A stretch of 64,000 nucleotides of DNA, taken from positions 23,534,356 through 23,598,355 of the forward strand of contig OX326956.1 in the NCBI GenBank assembly GCA_946800325.1, written 5' to 3'. The notes beneath the pieces are model-generated. The model ran no database searches. It saw only the letters and a program-made list of their open reading frames with translations, and was not told the DNA's origin. Shown here piece by piece: positions 25,601 through 35,382 of the stretch. Every line of letters begins with the position of its first letter. Positions within the stretch are counted from its first letter, which is position 1. The stretch comes from Luzula sylvatica (taxonomy: Eukaryota > Streptophyta > Magnoliopsida > Poales > Juncaceae). Both the position numbers and the translations under genes were made by a program.

Positions 25601-26612
25601 CAACTCTTGCTCCATTCCCGACGCGTAGATCGACTTCACCCTTTTCCAACCTTCGACTATTTTGAAGAACCTGCATATTTCGACAAATATGAGTCCCACA
25701 ACCGGTATCCAATACCCAATTAGTCATAGTTGAAATATTAACTTCAATAACGTTAATACCTGAGAGGCCGGTCGCTGAAACCGCCTTGCCCTTCTTCACC
25801 TCCTCGAGGTAAGACTTGCAATCGCGCTTCCAATGTCCAGCCTTGTGACAATGAAAGCACGTCTCATCCTTGGATTTCTCCTTTCCCCTTTTATTCGGCT
25901 TCGAACGTTTCTTAGCCGAACCGCCCTTGGACTTTGATCTCTTACGATCCTTATTCTGAATTGTGAGAACATTTCCGTCAACTCTTGCCCTGTTCTCTCC
26001 GGACGACTTTAACGTCTCCGATTCAAAATTCTTGAGCATTCCGTGAAGCTCAGGGATCGTCTTATCCATCGAATGCATGTGATAGTTAGTCACGAACGGA
26101 GAAAACATTGGAGGAAGTGCACACAAGATCAAATCTTGTTGCATAATCTTCGACAATTTCTCTCCTAGCTTCTCAAGACGGTCTATGAGAGCTTGCACCT
26201 TCAAAACGTGAGAGCTAACCGAAGACCCCGAAGGCATCTTGCAGTTTACCAACTCTTTGAGCGCACTGAACCGTTCAATACGCTCCTGCTCTTGGAACAT
26301 TTCCTTGAGCACAACGTCTATGATGTGCGCATCCGAGTCCTCAAACTTCTTTTGAAGACTAGCGTCCATACATGCCAACATGAGGCACGTAACATCATTT
26401 GAGTCCTTCTTAAGTTTCTCAAACGCGGCCTTTTCTTCGGCCGTAGCATCGGGGCCCGGTTCCACTAGTTCCGTATCCAATACGTGACTCTTGCCCTCTT
26501 GCCTGAGAACTATTCTCAGGTTTCGGTGCCAGTCAAAGTAGTTCCGACCCACTAGCTTATCCTTTTCTAAAGTCGATCTAATCGACATGGTGTTGGTGTT
26601 ACTAGAAGACAT
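22642..26612 (-). pseudogene. Ty1/copia gag-pol polyprotein with one frameshift
   Basis: Translation starts at the ATG at 26612. Order: gag with a CX2CX4HX4C zinc knuckle (CFHCHKAGHWKRDC, about residue 250), protease (VLDTGCGTHIC, about 297), GAG-pre-integrase (RLGHVNEKRI), integrase with D (HSDVCGP, about 500), D (RSDRGGEY) and E (SERRNRTLLD), reverse transcriptase from about 845, then RNase H with GYTDASF, ADSTTESEY and the YCDN segment. PR-INT-RT-RH order defines Ty1/copia. The frame is open from 26612 to 23697 and from about 23696 to 22642 in another frame. A one-base loss in an A run (T run on plus, 23702-23705) causes the shift just before the YVDD catalytic motif. Everything else is open, so decay is recent, or the missing base is a sequencing error in a homopolymer. 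The product would be the element's capsid and replication enzymes. Confidence 0.93.
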
Positions 26613-28212
26613 GATCTACAAATGAAGTGAAAGATTGATTACTAACGTTGCGTACTTATCTTATAGGACTTATATGATGATTATATGATAGTGTTATTTT
26701 ATCGAATCGATAACCCTCATACCGATACGGGACTCCAAGTCCATAACACTCAAGACCCATATTTTACGATCCTCCCATAAGTGACTATGGCCGACAAATG
26801 AGATCTCGATATTTTAGGTAGGATTAAATCCAATCGTATCCAATACGACTCTTGAACCTTTATAGGATTTCGGTGATGGATCGTATCCAATACAATCCCA
26901 GTTCCGTGTGTGCATCCTATCTATGCCCCGAACTCCAATCGGATTGGCTTGGACGGTTAAGTCATAACCATATCCATCGTATCGTTCAATTGAACTACTC
27001 ACGTGCCCGACTATGGCCTGAAACCACGTGAGTCCCCAATTAACGCTTACCACCCGCACCAATATATACAATAGTACGTGCCCGCCTATGGCCTGAAACC
27101 ACGCACTATGTCATATCAATCTCGATGGTTGTTGATATGGAAGGCATTTCCATGACTTAAATATTATGAGGGATCATGCCATTGCATGTTTCTAAATCCG
27201 TGACATAATCCAATTATATCACTATCACAAGATTTTCATAAATGCATATGTATTTATTTGGGAGTCTAATTATTCTAAATAATTATCTAATTATATGCTA
27301 GTATGATTGATGCCGATCAAATCGATATAAAGAACTCAAAATTCCAAGTTGTGTAGCCAAAGTTATCACGAAAACAAAATCAGCAACCAGAAACCAGTCC
27401 GTTGTAACGCAACATAGTCCGTTACAACGGACCTCCAGTATACTTGGCACTCCGTTACAACGGAAGTCCAGTCCGTTACAACGCTATTTATTTCGGAGTT
27501 TGGCCAAATTTTGCCAGAAACATGTCCGTTACAACGCAACCTAGGTCCGTTACAACGCTATTTTCTGCAAACTTTCGTCCAAATTTCCAGAGACCAGTCC
27601 GTTACAACGCAACATACAGTCCGTTACAACGGACCAACTGTGTAGAGCTCCGTTACAACGGACCCAGTCCGTTACAACGGACTCCAATAGACACCCTAGG
27701 CTTCCCCGCAACCTCGTATCAGATACAAGGTCCGTTACAACGGACTCCAAGTCCGTTACAACGGAATATGCAGTTTTCACGGTCCTCCTCACATCCCCGC
27801 ATCCTATACAGGGTCCGTTACAACGGACACCAAGTCCGTTATAACGGAATATGTGTTTTTTCGAAAAATTCTCAATTTCCTGTATCTGCTACAGTGTCCA
27901 AGTCCGTTATAACGGAATTGGGTGTGTTATTAATAAATCAGCAACCAGAAACCAAGTCCGTTATAACGGACTATGCGATTTTTGCACTGCTGTTTTCGCT
28001 CGTTTCCAAAACGATCAATCATGAAATCTTTTCACGATTATTCCTAGATACTCTCAATCAACTATTGATCGATCTCTAGCGAATTTCACTTGTGATTTTA
28101 ATGGAATTTGACATTCTAAATATGTAACATCATGCAAACGGGTACGAACTTTGATAACCCGTGCGTATATCTAATATACGACTATGATTCGACCCTCGAA
28201 TCGATGGCGATC
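26613..28212 (-). other. copia 5' leader (primer site to gag)
   Basis: A 1.6-kb leader between the primer-binding site and the gag ATG, long for a copia element. It has no convincing coding frame. Most of its upstream half is array ii. The phrase GCAACCAGAAACCA occurs twice, next to the first and last palindromes (about 27383 and 27940). Confidence 0.6.
27398..27970. repeat. inverted-repeat array ii (CCGTTACAACGG type)
   Basis: Sixteen copies: one GTCCGTTGTAACGC, twelve TCCGTTACAACG followed by GA or C, and three perfect palindromes TCCGTTATAACGGA at the right end. Copies ending CGC cluster on the left and copies ending CGGA on the right. Spacing is irregular, about 15-80 bp. Located in the leader of the copia element, not in an LTR. 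Confidence 0.95.
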
Positions 28213-28224
28213 GCTCTGATACCA
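28213..28224 (-). other. copia primer-binding site
   Basis: The minus strand reads TGGTATCAGAGC, complementary to the 3' end of initiator tRNA-Met, one base after the LTR end. This fixes the element orientation and the 5' LTR boundary at 28226. Confidence 0.9.
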
Positions 28225-28225
28225 C

Positions 28226-28299
28226 TGAAGGGGAATATCCCCGGCCCCGGGCCCGCGCAGCGGATATGTAGGCCCGGTCCGATTCCCCGATTCCCGAGA
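28226..28299. repeat. GC-rich 74-bp block (right copy)
   Basis: Identical to 20500-20573. Beyond 28299 the two ends diverge at once. Confidence 0.95.
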
Positions 28300-28370
28300 A
28301 TGGAAATTCCATGTAATGTGATCTTAACATGCCTATTTCCAACTTGGTCCTCCTAAAAATTAATTTAGTG

Positions 28371-28505
28371 AGACCCTTGAAGCCACCTCCTTTAATAACT
28401 TAATGAGACAAACTGTCTTCTTTAAAACCGTATTTGAGACAAACTGTCACTTTTAATACCTTATGAGACAAACCGTCTCCTTTAAACCGTATTGAGACGA
28501 ACCTA
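28371..28505. repeat. short imperfect tandem repeats in LTR X
   Basis: About four units of 30-35 bp carrying GAGACAAACTGTC and CCTTTAAAACC-like segments. GAGAC and GTCTC form small inverted pairs within units. Confidence 0.75.
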
Positions 28506-28594
28506 GTTTAAATAAGAGTAAAGTGATAAATATAACTTTAATTGTGCGGAATAACCATAATACCGAATAAACTTGAAAACTTTATACCTTTATC

Positions 28595-29296
28595 TAGGAG
28601 TGTTCAAACGGTTCGGTTTATTTGGTTACCGAACCGAACCGATCAATTTTGGTTTATTTAGTTCGGTTTAGTGGATTATTTGGTTCGATTTGGTTTAAAA
28701 TTAGTGTTATTCGGTTTTTATTGGTTCACAAAATTGAACTGACCATTATAATTATCACGGGACATGCAAAAATATACGGTACAACACAAATTTTGAATGC
28801 GTAAAATATTTGAATGAATTATGTTCATAATAATGTGATTTTGTAGGTTTTAAATGATATATTTAGTCCTTTTATTAAAAAAATTTGGTGAAATTTTGCA
28901 TTTGAATACTAAATACTAGGCAATTTTAGTTAATGATTATGTTGCATTGATATATGTTGGTTTTTTGGTTATTAGTTTGAACTGGTTACTTTTATTTTAT
29001 AAATTTGAACATTCTTTTCATTAACTATTATATGTGGTAGTTTGAAATTGATTTTTGTTATTTATATATATGAAAGTGGTAGAATTTATATTGTATAAAT
29101 TGGTTACACTAAATTTTTGTTTGGTTTGGTTTAAACCGAATAAACTAGTTAAACCATTTGGTTTAACTAGCTGGTTCGGTTTTAGTTCGGTACAATTTAT
29201 TTTGTCGGTTCGGTGTAAATTTAATTTGGTTCGGTTTAGATATGTTTTAATTTAAATGGTTCTGTTTGAACGAAACTGACAATTTGAACACCCTTA
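28595..29296. mobile_element. non-autonomous hAT element (702 bp) with 8-bp target duplication
   Basis: The ends are TAGGAGTGTTCAAAC on the left and, on the opposite strand, TAAGGGTGTTCAAAT on the right, matching the hAT TA-R-N-G terminal pattern. CCTTTATC occurs exactly at 28587-28594 and 29297-29304. The interior is rich in CGGTTCGGTTT motifs near both ends. No transposase frame. Confidence 0.88.
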
Positions 29297-29362
29297 CCTT
29301 TATCATATGTCTATGACATATATTTATGTCACGTGTCTATATTATATTAATTGTACACAACA

Positions 29363-29667
29363 TTTACTCCCACTAGAACTGAATATCTTTAACAGAAATT
29401 ACACCCATAATAAGCAACGTCTTGCTTACATAACCTTTTGGGTAATTATATCTTATTGGAGTTTGTACCAAAATATATGATAGACAAATATTACTCTGAC
29501 TTTCTTTACTTTCTCCCAAGTAAATAATAGTATATTTAATAATTAACAAAATTCGTCTCAAGACCAAATAAGATGAGTTCGTTATAAAACCAAAATTATA
29601 TACCAATGCCAATGTTCTTGAGATGTCTAAGTTCGTCTTTTAGGCTAAACAAAATTTGTAGCCGGTA

Positions 29668-29668
<1 letters not shown>
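29363..29668 (-). mobile_element. remnant of a second copia 3' region
   Basis: On the minus strand this runs into the purine tract AGTGGGAGTAAA before LTR X, with TAAGCAAGACGTTGCTTATT and GGGTGTAATTTCTG upstream, like a copia 3' spacer. If so, LTR X was first the 3' LTR of another element lying to the right. It is cut off by the C homopolymer. Confidence 0.45.

Positions 29669-29726
<58 letters not shown>
29669..29726. repeat. 58-bp C homopolymer
   Basis: An uninterrupted run of 58 C (G on the minus strand) in otherwise AT-rich DNA. The Pro-only and Gly-only frames across it are artefacts. Confidence 0.95.
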
Positions 29727-29728
<2 letters not shown>

Positions 29729-30020
29729 ACTTTATCATATGTACTTGGGACCAAATTTACACTTATACCCACAAGCATCTTTTCACAAAAACATACCTTA
29801 TGAGCCTCCTAATGTGGATCTTCTAGTTCAGCCCATCATAGAAAATAGAAGTACCACCCATAATATTCTACACATCAAAGACCCACAACATAACTGACAC
29901 ATTTAATGCTTAATTTTATAACTATAATTGATCACTCTGTTATAAGCATTAAAATAATAATATTACAACACATAATATTTTATATATAAGTCTAATGTTG
30001 AAATAATGTTCCAACATGTA
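29727..30020. other. short intergenic stretch, nothing recognised
   Basis: AT-rich DNA between the C run and a solo LTR. No gene or terminal repeat was seen. Confidence 0.5.
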
Positions 30021-30025
30021 GTAGA

Positions 30026-31369
30026 TGTTGGTTCAAATTTTCTAGAGTTTGATTATCTCAAAATAATGTCGATACTACTAATCAATTTGCATAAATGACA
30101 ATTATAGAGATAAAAAAAATGTAGCACTCAAAATAATCAAAAGATGAAGCAAGACGTACAAGGACGATCAAAGGCAATAAAGACTCAAGACATCGAAGAT
30201 TAAGTTGAAGATTTCGCAAGTTGGGATATCAAATCATCACCTCAAATATCCAATAGGTATTCCTAAACTTGCCTTTGGAATAATTAAACTCAAGAAAATA
30301 ATTTGGAAATATTCAAAACAATAAAACCAAAGTAAAAACTGCCGTAAGTCATGGTGCGTCATGACGCACAATAATCACCGTCAAGATGCACCCAAAGATA
30401 TACTTAGTTTTATTATGAAGTGCGTCATGACGCAAAATAAACACCGTCATGACGCTATTAAGAGATAATGTGTCTTGAACGAAATAGCGTCATGACGGAC
30501 CAATCCATGCGTCATGACGCTAGAACAACTCTTTAGAAAAATATTGTACAGTCCGTCATGACGCACTGACCATGCGTCATGACGGACCATGTACACATTC
30601 AAGGGTTAGAGCGAACGCTCAATTATACATGCTACCGTCATGATGCATGTTCGTGTGCGTCATGACGGAACACAAGAGTTTTGAATGAACAACATGTTAA
30701 ACGCTAGTTTAACAGTCTGTGCATCATGACGCACCATTCCTTACGTTATGACGCACTGTGGAAAAAACTTAAGTTATGAAAGGACTATGTGTTCTACAAA
30801 TAGCTCTCCTCTTAGGTTTCTCTGTCCAACTCTTCCACACTTTCATATAGCAAACTAAAAGTGAAGATACTTAGCCAAAATCTTGAGCTTATATTTTCAA
30901 ACCATATTGGGGATTATTAAATCCAGTTTCGAATCCACTACTCAACTTTTCCCAACTTGCGTGACCGATCACGACTAGTTCATTAGTAGTCAATTGTAAT
31001 AGGCTAGTTACGATTTGTAAAACCCGTCATAGATCAATAAATTCGTGTAAATCGATTTAGGCAAACATTGTAAGAGTTGATTTGGGTATTCAATCGAAAG
31101 CCGAAAAAGCACAACACAAACCCGAAGACGTATGTACTTGCAATCAATCGAGTCGGTCGATTGAGCAAGTATCCGGTGAGTTAAAGGTACAAAGCAACCA
31201 CTTACCGAACTCCGTAAACAAATATCGCGTGTTATTTGTTTCGGTATTTTATTTATTTCTCTAATTTATTTACGATTCCGTCCAAATTGTAATTGTACTC
31301 CATTATTACGAAAATTGGACCTTAAAATTTTCTATTCATCCCCTCTAAGTCTAAATTAAACTATGATTT
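30026..31369 (+). mobile_element. solo LTR 1 of a SIRE-like Ty1/copia family
   Basis: It starts TGTTGGTTCAAATTTTCTAG and shares its start, middle (CAACTTGCGTGACCGATCAC) and end (CCCTCTAAGTCTAAATTAAA) with solo LTR 2. GTAGA flanks it at 30021-30025 and 31370-31374, but the last bases are degraded (no clean CA), so the right edge could be up to 10 bp off. No polymerase genes adjoin it, so it is a solo LTR. The CCCCTCTAGG-type end resembles SIRE/Maximus LTRs. Confidence 0.8.
30355..30755. repeat. inverted-repeat array iii (CGTCATGACG type) in solo LTR 1
   Basis: Twelve units; nine hold an intact CGTCATGACG or a one-base variant, flanked by TG/CA, AC/CT or TC/GA (for example TGCGTCATGACGCA, TCCGTCATGACGCA). 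It lies in U3, ending about 40 bp before a decayed TATA-like CTACAAATAG. Confidence 0.95.
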
Positions 31370-31830
31370 GTAGAGTGGTTAGTAGAGTGGTTTGTATATA
31401 CCGATTTAAAGGGACAACCAAGGTTCAATCCAAACTTTTCTCTTAAATTTTTTTGTTACTAAACTATTCAGAATAAAATAAAATTGCAATGTGATGGGCG
31501 GGACCCTCGCTAGACCCCTCCCCTCTGTCGTCCCTGATCACAAGTACATTAGTAAAATCAGCATGCTTTCTGATAAATATATTGTACTTCCGAAAATGTA
31601 TATTTCAAAAATATTCTAATTCTAATTCCTAGATATATATCTGGAAAAAAAAAATGTCGCAACGGCCAGCAAAATTTGTTTCCAACAGAAATCATTTCCC
31701 TGAAATATTATCGAATAATGACAAAGATATACCAAATCGGAAGTACAGTAGCATCTACTAAAATAAAATAAAAAAAATACTCAAAATTGAAGTGTAAGAA
31801 GAAGAAAATACTTAATTTTTTTGTGTTTAG
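31370..31830. other. DNA between solo LTR 1 and the SKS pseudogene
   Basis: Mostly unremarkable AT-rich sequence. Homology to SKS intron 3 begins at about 31815. Exons 1-3 of the gene are not present. Confidence 0.5.
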
Positions 31831-33883
31831 GATTTGAGAAAGATGTTGGATTGGATAATGGTAAGGAGTTGGGGATGCCCCATGGGGTTTTGATTAATGG
31901 AAAACGGCCGTACCGTTACAACAATTCTCTCGTACCTGCCGGTATCGATTACGAAACTATCAACGTACAACCAGGTACACTAAATTAATTATCCTTTTAT
32001 ATACATACCACATAATTCATTTTTGTAATGATAATTTCTGTTCGAGCAGGCAAAACATACAGGGTTCCGCGTCCACAACGTTGGCACGCCGACTTCGCTA
32101 AACTTCCGAATCCAAAACCACAACATGAAGCTAGTCGAAACCGAAAGATCCTACAGGATCCAACAAAACTACACAAATCTCGACGTCCACGTGGGCAAAT
32201 CATACTCCTTCCTAGTCACCATGGACCAAAACGCTAGTAGCGATTATTATATCGTTGCTAGCGCGAAATTCGTAAACGAAACCATTTGGAGATGGGTTAC
32301 AAGAGTCGCGGTTCTGCATTATTCGAATTCGAAAGGGGAGGCGTCTGGACCCTTACTTGACCCTCCTTAGGATTTTTATGACAAGACATTTTCGTGGAAT
32401 CAAGCCAGATCGGTCAGGTCAGTTTTATTTATAATTTTATTTGGGTAACGTTATTGCAAGAGCTAAGATGGCTAAATTTATAGCGATTTTAATTTTTTTT
32501 TAATCAAATAATCACTATACCCCTATTTATGGTAATTAATATTTATTATACTTATATACTATTATTTATATCTTCCATGAATAATGTAAAAATATTTTTC
32601 CTAATATTTATGAAAAAATCAAATCCTACAATTTAATTGTTTTTTTATGATGAATAAAATTAAGAATAAAAATATTTTTTATATATGAAAGATTAATTAC
32701 ATGATTTATGAAAATTTGATAAACTAGTAGATAAATGTAAGAAATATCAATAATTAATTCATCATTAACAGAAAAATAACGGTCATTTGATAAAACAAAA
32801 TTGAAATCGCTCTGAATTTAATCATGTTGATTCTAGCAATAACGCCACCCTTTAATTTTTATAATCATATAAAATATGGTACTAAAATAATAATTTTATT
32901 AGGTGGAATTTGAGCGCAGGAGCGGCAAGGCCAAACCCGCAATGGTCGTTCAGATACGCATCGATAAATGTGACCGAAGCATACTTGTTACGAAACGAGC
33001 CGCTAGTTACTATAAATGGGAAGCGTAGATATGCTTTAAATGGAATTTCGTACGTGCCTCCAGAGACTCCTTTGAGGCTCGCAGATGAGTATGATTTGAA
33101 AGGGGTTTATACACTCGATTTCCCAACAAGGCCTATGAAAAGTGCGCCGAAATTGGGCCGATCTGTAATTAACGGAACTTTTAGGGGGTTTATGGAGATT
33201 ATTTTCCAGAATAATGATACTAGGATGCAGAGTTATCATATGGACGGATACGCTTTCTTTGTTGTCGGGTATGTGTTTATTTGTCTTTATAATTTAATTG
33301 GATTTATTTGTAATTTTGAAATAATTTAGGATGGATTATGGGCCGGCGAGTGGACAGAGGATAGTAGAGGCACTTACAATAAAGGTGATGGTGTTGCTCG
33401 TAGCACTGTTCAGGTATACGTTATAATAATATATACAACATAAATATGTATATAGTAATAATCAATTAATCATACAAATATGTTTTTTTAGGTGTATCCA
33501 AATGCGTGGACAGCTGTGCTAGCGTCATTGGATAATGTAGGAATATGGAACGTACGAGCGGAGAATTTGGATGCGTGGTATTTAGGGCAAGAGGTTTATG
33601 TGCGCGTTGTGAATCCCGAGGATACTAATAAAACCGAATTGCCAATTCCCGATAATGCCCTCAAGTGCGGTCTCCTTCAAAAGTTCCAAAAGTATGTCTA
33701 TTGGTTGCTTACTTTTTATTTTTTTTATATTTATTTTTATTGATTCTAATGATTGCTTTTTTTTTGTATTTCCGTATGCAAACGCCGCACCACAAAGCAG
33801 CGTCGTCATCTGCAATTACAAGTGCGAGAAGCTCATTGGTCGGGCTCGGGCTCCTAATCGGCGCCATTGCCGTATTTTTATGA
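31831..33883 (+). pseudogene. SKU5-similar (SKS) pseudogene, exons 4-9 only
   Basis: The copy aligns with exons 4-9 of the intact gene with introns kept, so it is a DNA duplicate. Lesions: exons 1-3 missing; a 5-bp duplication in exon 4 (near 31850); a 1-bp insertion early in exon 5 (near 32063); a stop TAG at 32368-32370 where the intact gene has CAG; a 4-bp insertion in exon 7 (near 33340); and the last intron's acceptor AG changed to CG at 33773-33774. Exon 6 and exon 8 stay open (SAGAARPNPQWSFRY; VYPNAWTAVLASLDN). No promoter from the original gene is attached; a solo LTR ends about 460 bp upstream. Non-functional as a full protein. Confidence 0.93.
32443..32850. mobile_element. MITE-like element, complete, in the pseudogene's intron 5
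   Basis: The left end is GGGTAACGTTATTGCAAGAG; on the opposite strand the right end reads GGGTGGCGTTATTGCTAGAA. Arms pair over about 45 bp. It is the same insertion as 3080-3483, with the right arm kept. Flanking TTT on both sides may be a 3-bp duplication. Confidence 0.75.
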
Positions 33884-34860
33884 AAATCTGAATTTATCTA
33901 GTTTAGTTTGATTTATTTATTTGTGTCGTTCAAGGCTAGAAAATCTGCCTCTTGTTCATATGAGTTTGTGGTTTTGGTAGTGTTTCGGTGTGTTTGGATT
34001 AAGTTTCACCCATTTTTAGGTGTCCATTTAATTATGTGTTTGGACTTTGAATATTGTGTATTGTTTGTGATTAAACTGAATTGCTGATTAGATTTGTAAG
34101 AATTTAGTTGTACTTTTTGCCAAGTTGATTTTCTTATTCTTATATGTATTAATTTGAAATGGAAAATACTTGTTTTTATGGTTTAAAGGATTAACCATAC
34201 CAAAGCCACCTCATTTAAAACCATAACATAAATTTTAGTTTTATTTAAATTTCTTAATTATAAAAAATTTATATAAATAAAATAATAATAATAAATATGC
34301 CAACATATCAGTACAACATCCAACGAATTCATGCAAGTTGAGCTTCCAACAAATTTTTACAAGAAAGTAATGAGCTATCTTTGTTCATGGTTATCTGATT
34401 ATCCGGGAAGAAAATATCGTACAATGTACATGATCTTCCAAGAAAAGATCATACTATTTACATGAACTCATTATTTAAATGATATATATACACACAAGAA
34501 CGAACAAACAACCTGAAACATAATTATTTAAATGATTTAGGCGCAAGATCAAACAATGAAAATAATCTGATTTTCATTAATTGTTATACAAGAGTTCTAA
34601 TCATACTAGAATTGTTATGATGCGGTCTCTTAATTTAACTTCCCATGAAATATTGGAGAAAATCATTTATGAATAAGCTCAATGAATTTTATTGGAATGG
34701 AAATAAATTCAATCCAATCATCTAAATTAGAAAAGTCTGAATTATCAATATACTAGTACTAGTAATAGAACAAACAAGACTGATTATAACCAGCGACAAC
34801 TACCGTAATCTTCTGGTCGTGAGAAGAATTCACGAAGATATAGGTTTTCGAACTTACTGA
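33884..34860 (+). repeat. duplicated 3' flank of the SKS gene
   Basis: Matches 4514-5370 with small indels, including an extra segment near 34270-34360. Homology ends near TTTTCGAACTT. No gene seen. Confidence 0.7.
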
Positions 34861-35317
34861 TGAAACTAAGAAACGAAAATTGGATTAGATAAAAACAATT
34901 ATGTGTTGTTTTCATATATATTTCAATGAAAATAAAAAAAATTATGTTTGATATTTGTGAAAAAAAAAAAAAAAACATATCACTAAACATAATGTCTTCA
35001 ACAAGAACTAGGATGCACAACATAAATCTCCCAACCCACCCAGCGCCGCTCGACGTGTTTCCTTTTTTACGCGATTTGAAATTGTTAAGAGTCAGATTCT
35101 AAGTTTTAAGATTTTTGAGTAATTCGAAATTATGGATTAGATTGAGTGTTTGAGATTAAAAATCAAGAATAATACCCGCACTATGTTAGAATTATTTAGT
35201 TGTGTTTTCATTCCAATATGACATACGAGAGTTATGATTCTTTTATGATGATAATAAGGTTATCACAAAAATAAAAATAGGCCCGTTTTCATAATTTATA
35301 ACTTTATTAAGTATAAT

Positions 35318-35319
<2 letters not shown>
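34861..35319. other. intergenic, no gene seen
   Basis: AT-rich with an A run (about 34960-34975). The minus-strand frame near 34784-35023 is low-complexity and Phe/Ile-rich. Confidence 0.5.

Positions 35320-35378
<59 letters not shown>
35320..35378. repeat. (TA)n tract 1
   Basis: About 59 bp of TA repeats directly before the left end of a TIR element. This is the first of five TA tracts that separate elements up to 59.98 kb. Confidence 0.9.

Positions 35379-35382
<4 letters not shown>

Larger units (their letters stand above)
28226..29362 (-). mobile_element. Ty1/copia 5' LTR (LTR X), interrupted by a hAT element
   Basis: On the minus strand a TGTTGTGTAC start follows a purine tract (AGTGGGAGTAAA), and the end is CCCCTTCA next to the primer-binding site. 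Without the hAT insertion and its duplication it is about 427 bp. Apart from its last 74 bp it does not resemble LTR Y (978 bp) at the other end, although one element should have matching LTRs. The start is inferred from the purine tract and TG. Confidence 0.6.

Noticed and set aside
27398..27970. Regular short palindromes read as a CRISPR array
   Set aside because: Spacing varies widely, the spacers are not of uniform length, there are no cas genes, and the DNA is plant nuclear with retroelement context.
29596..29803. Poly-Pro and poly-Gly proteins
   Set aside because: They are translations of the C homopolymer with no other coding signal.
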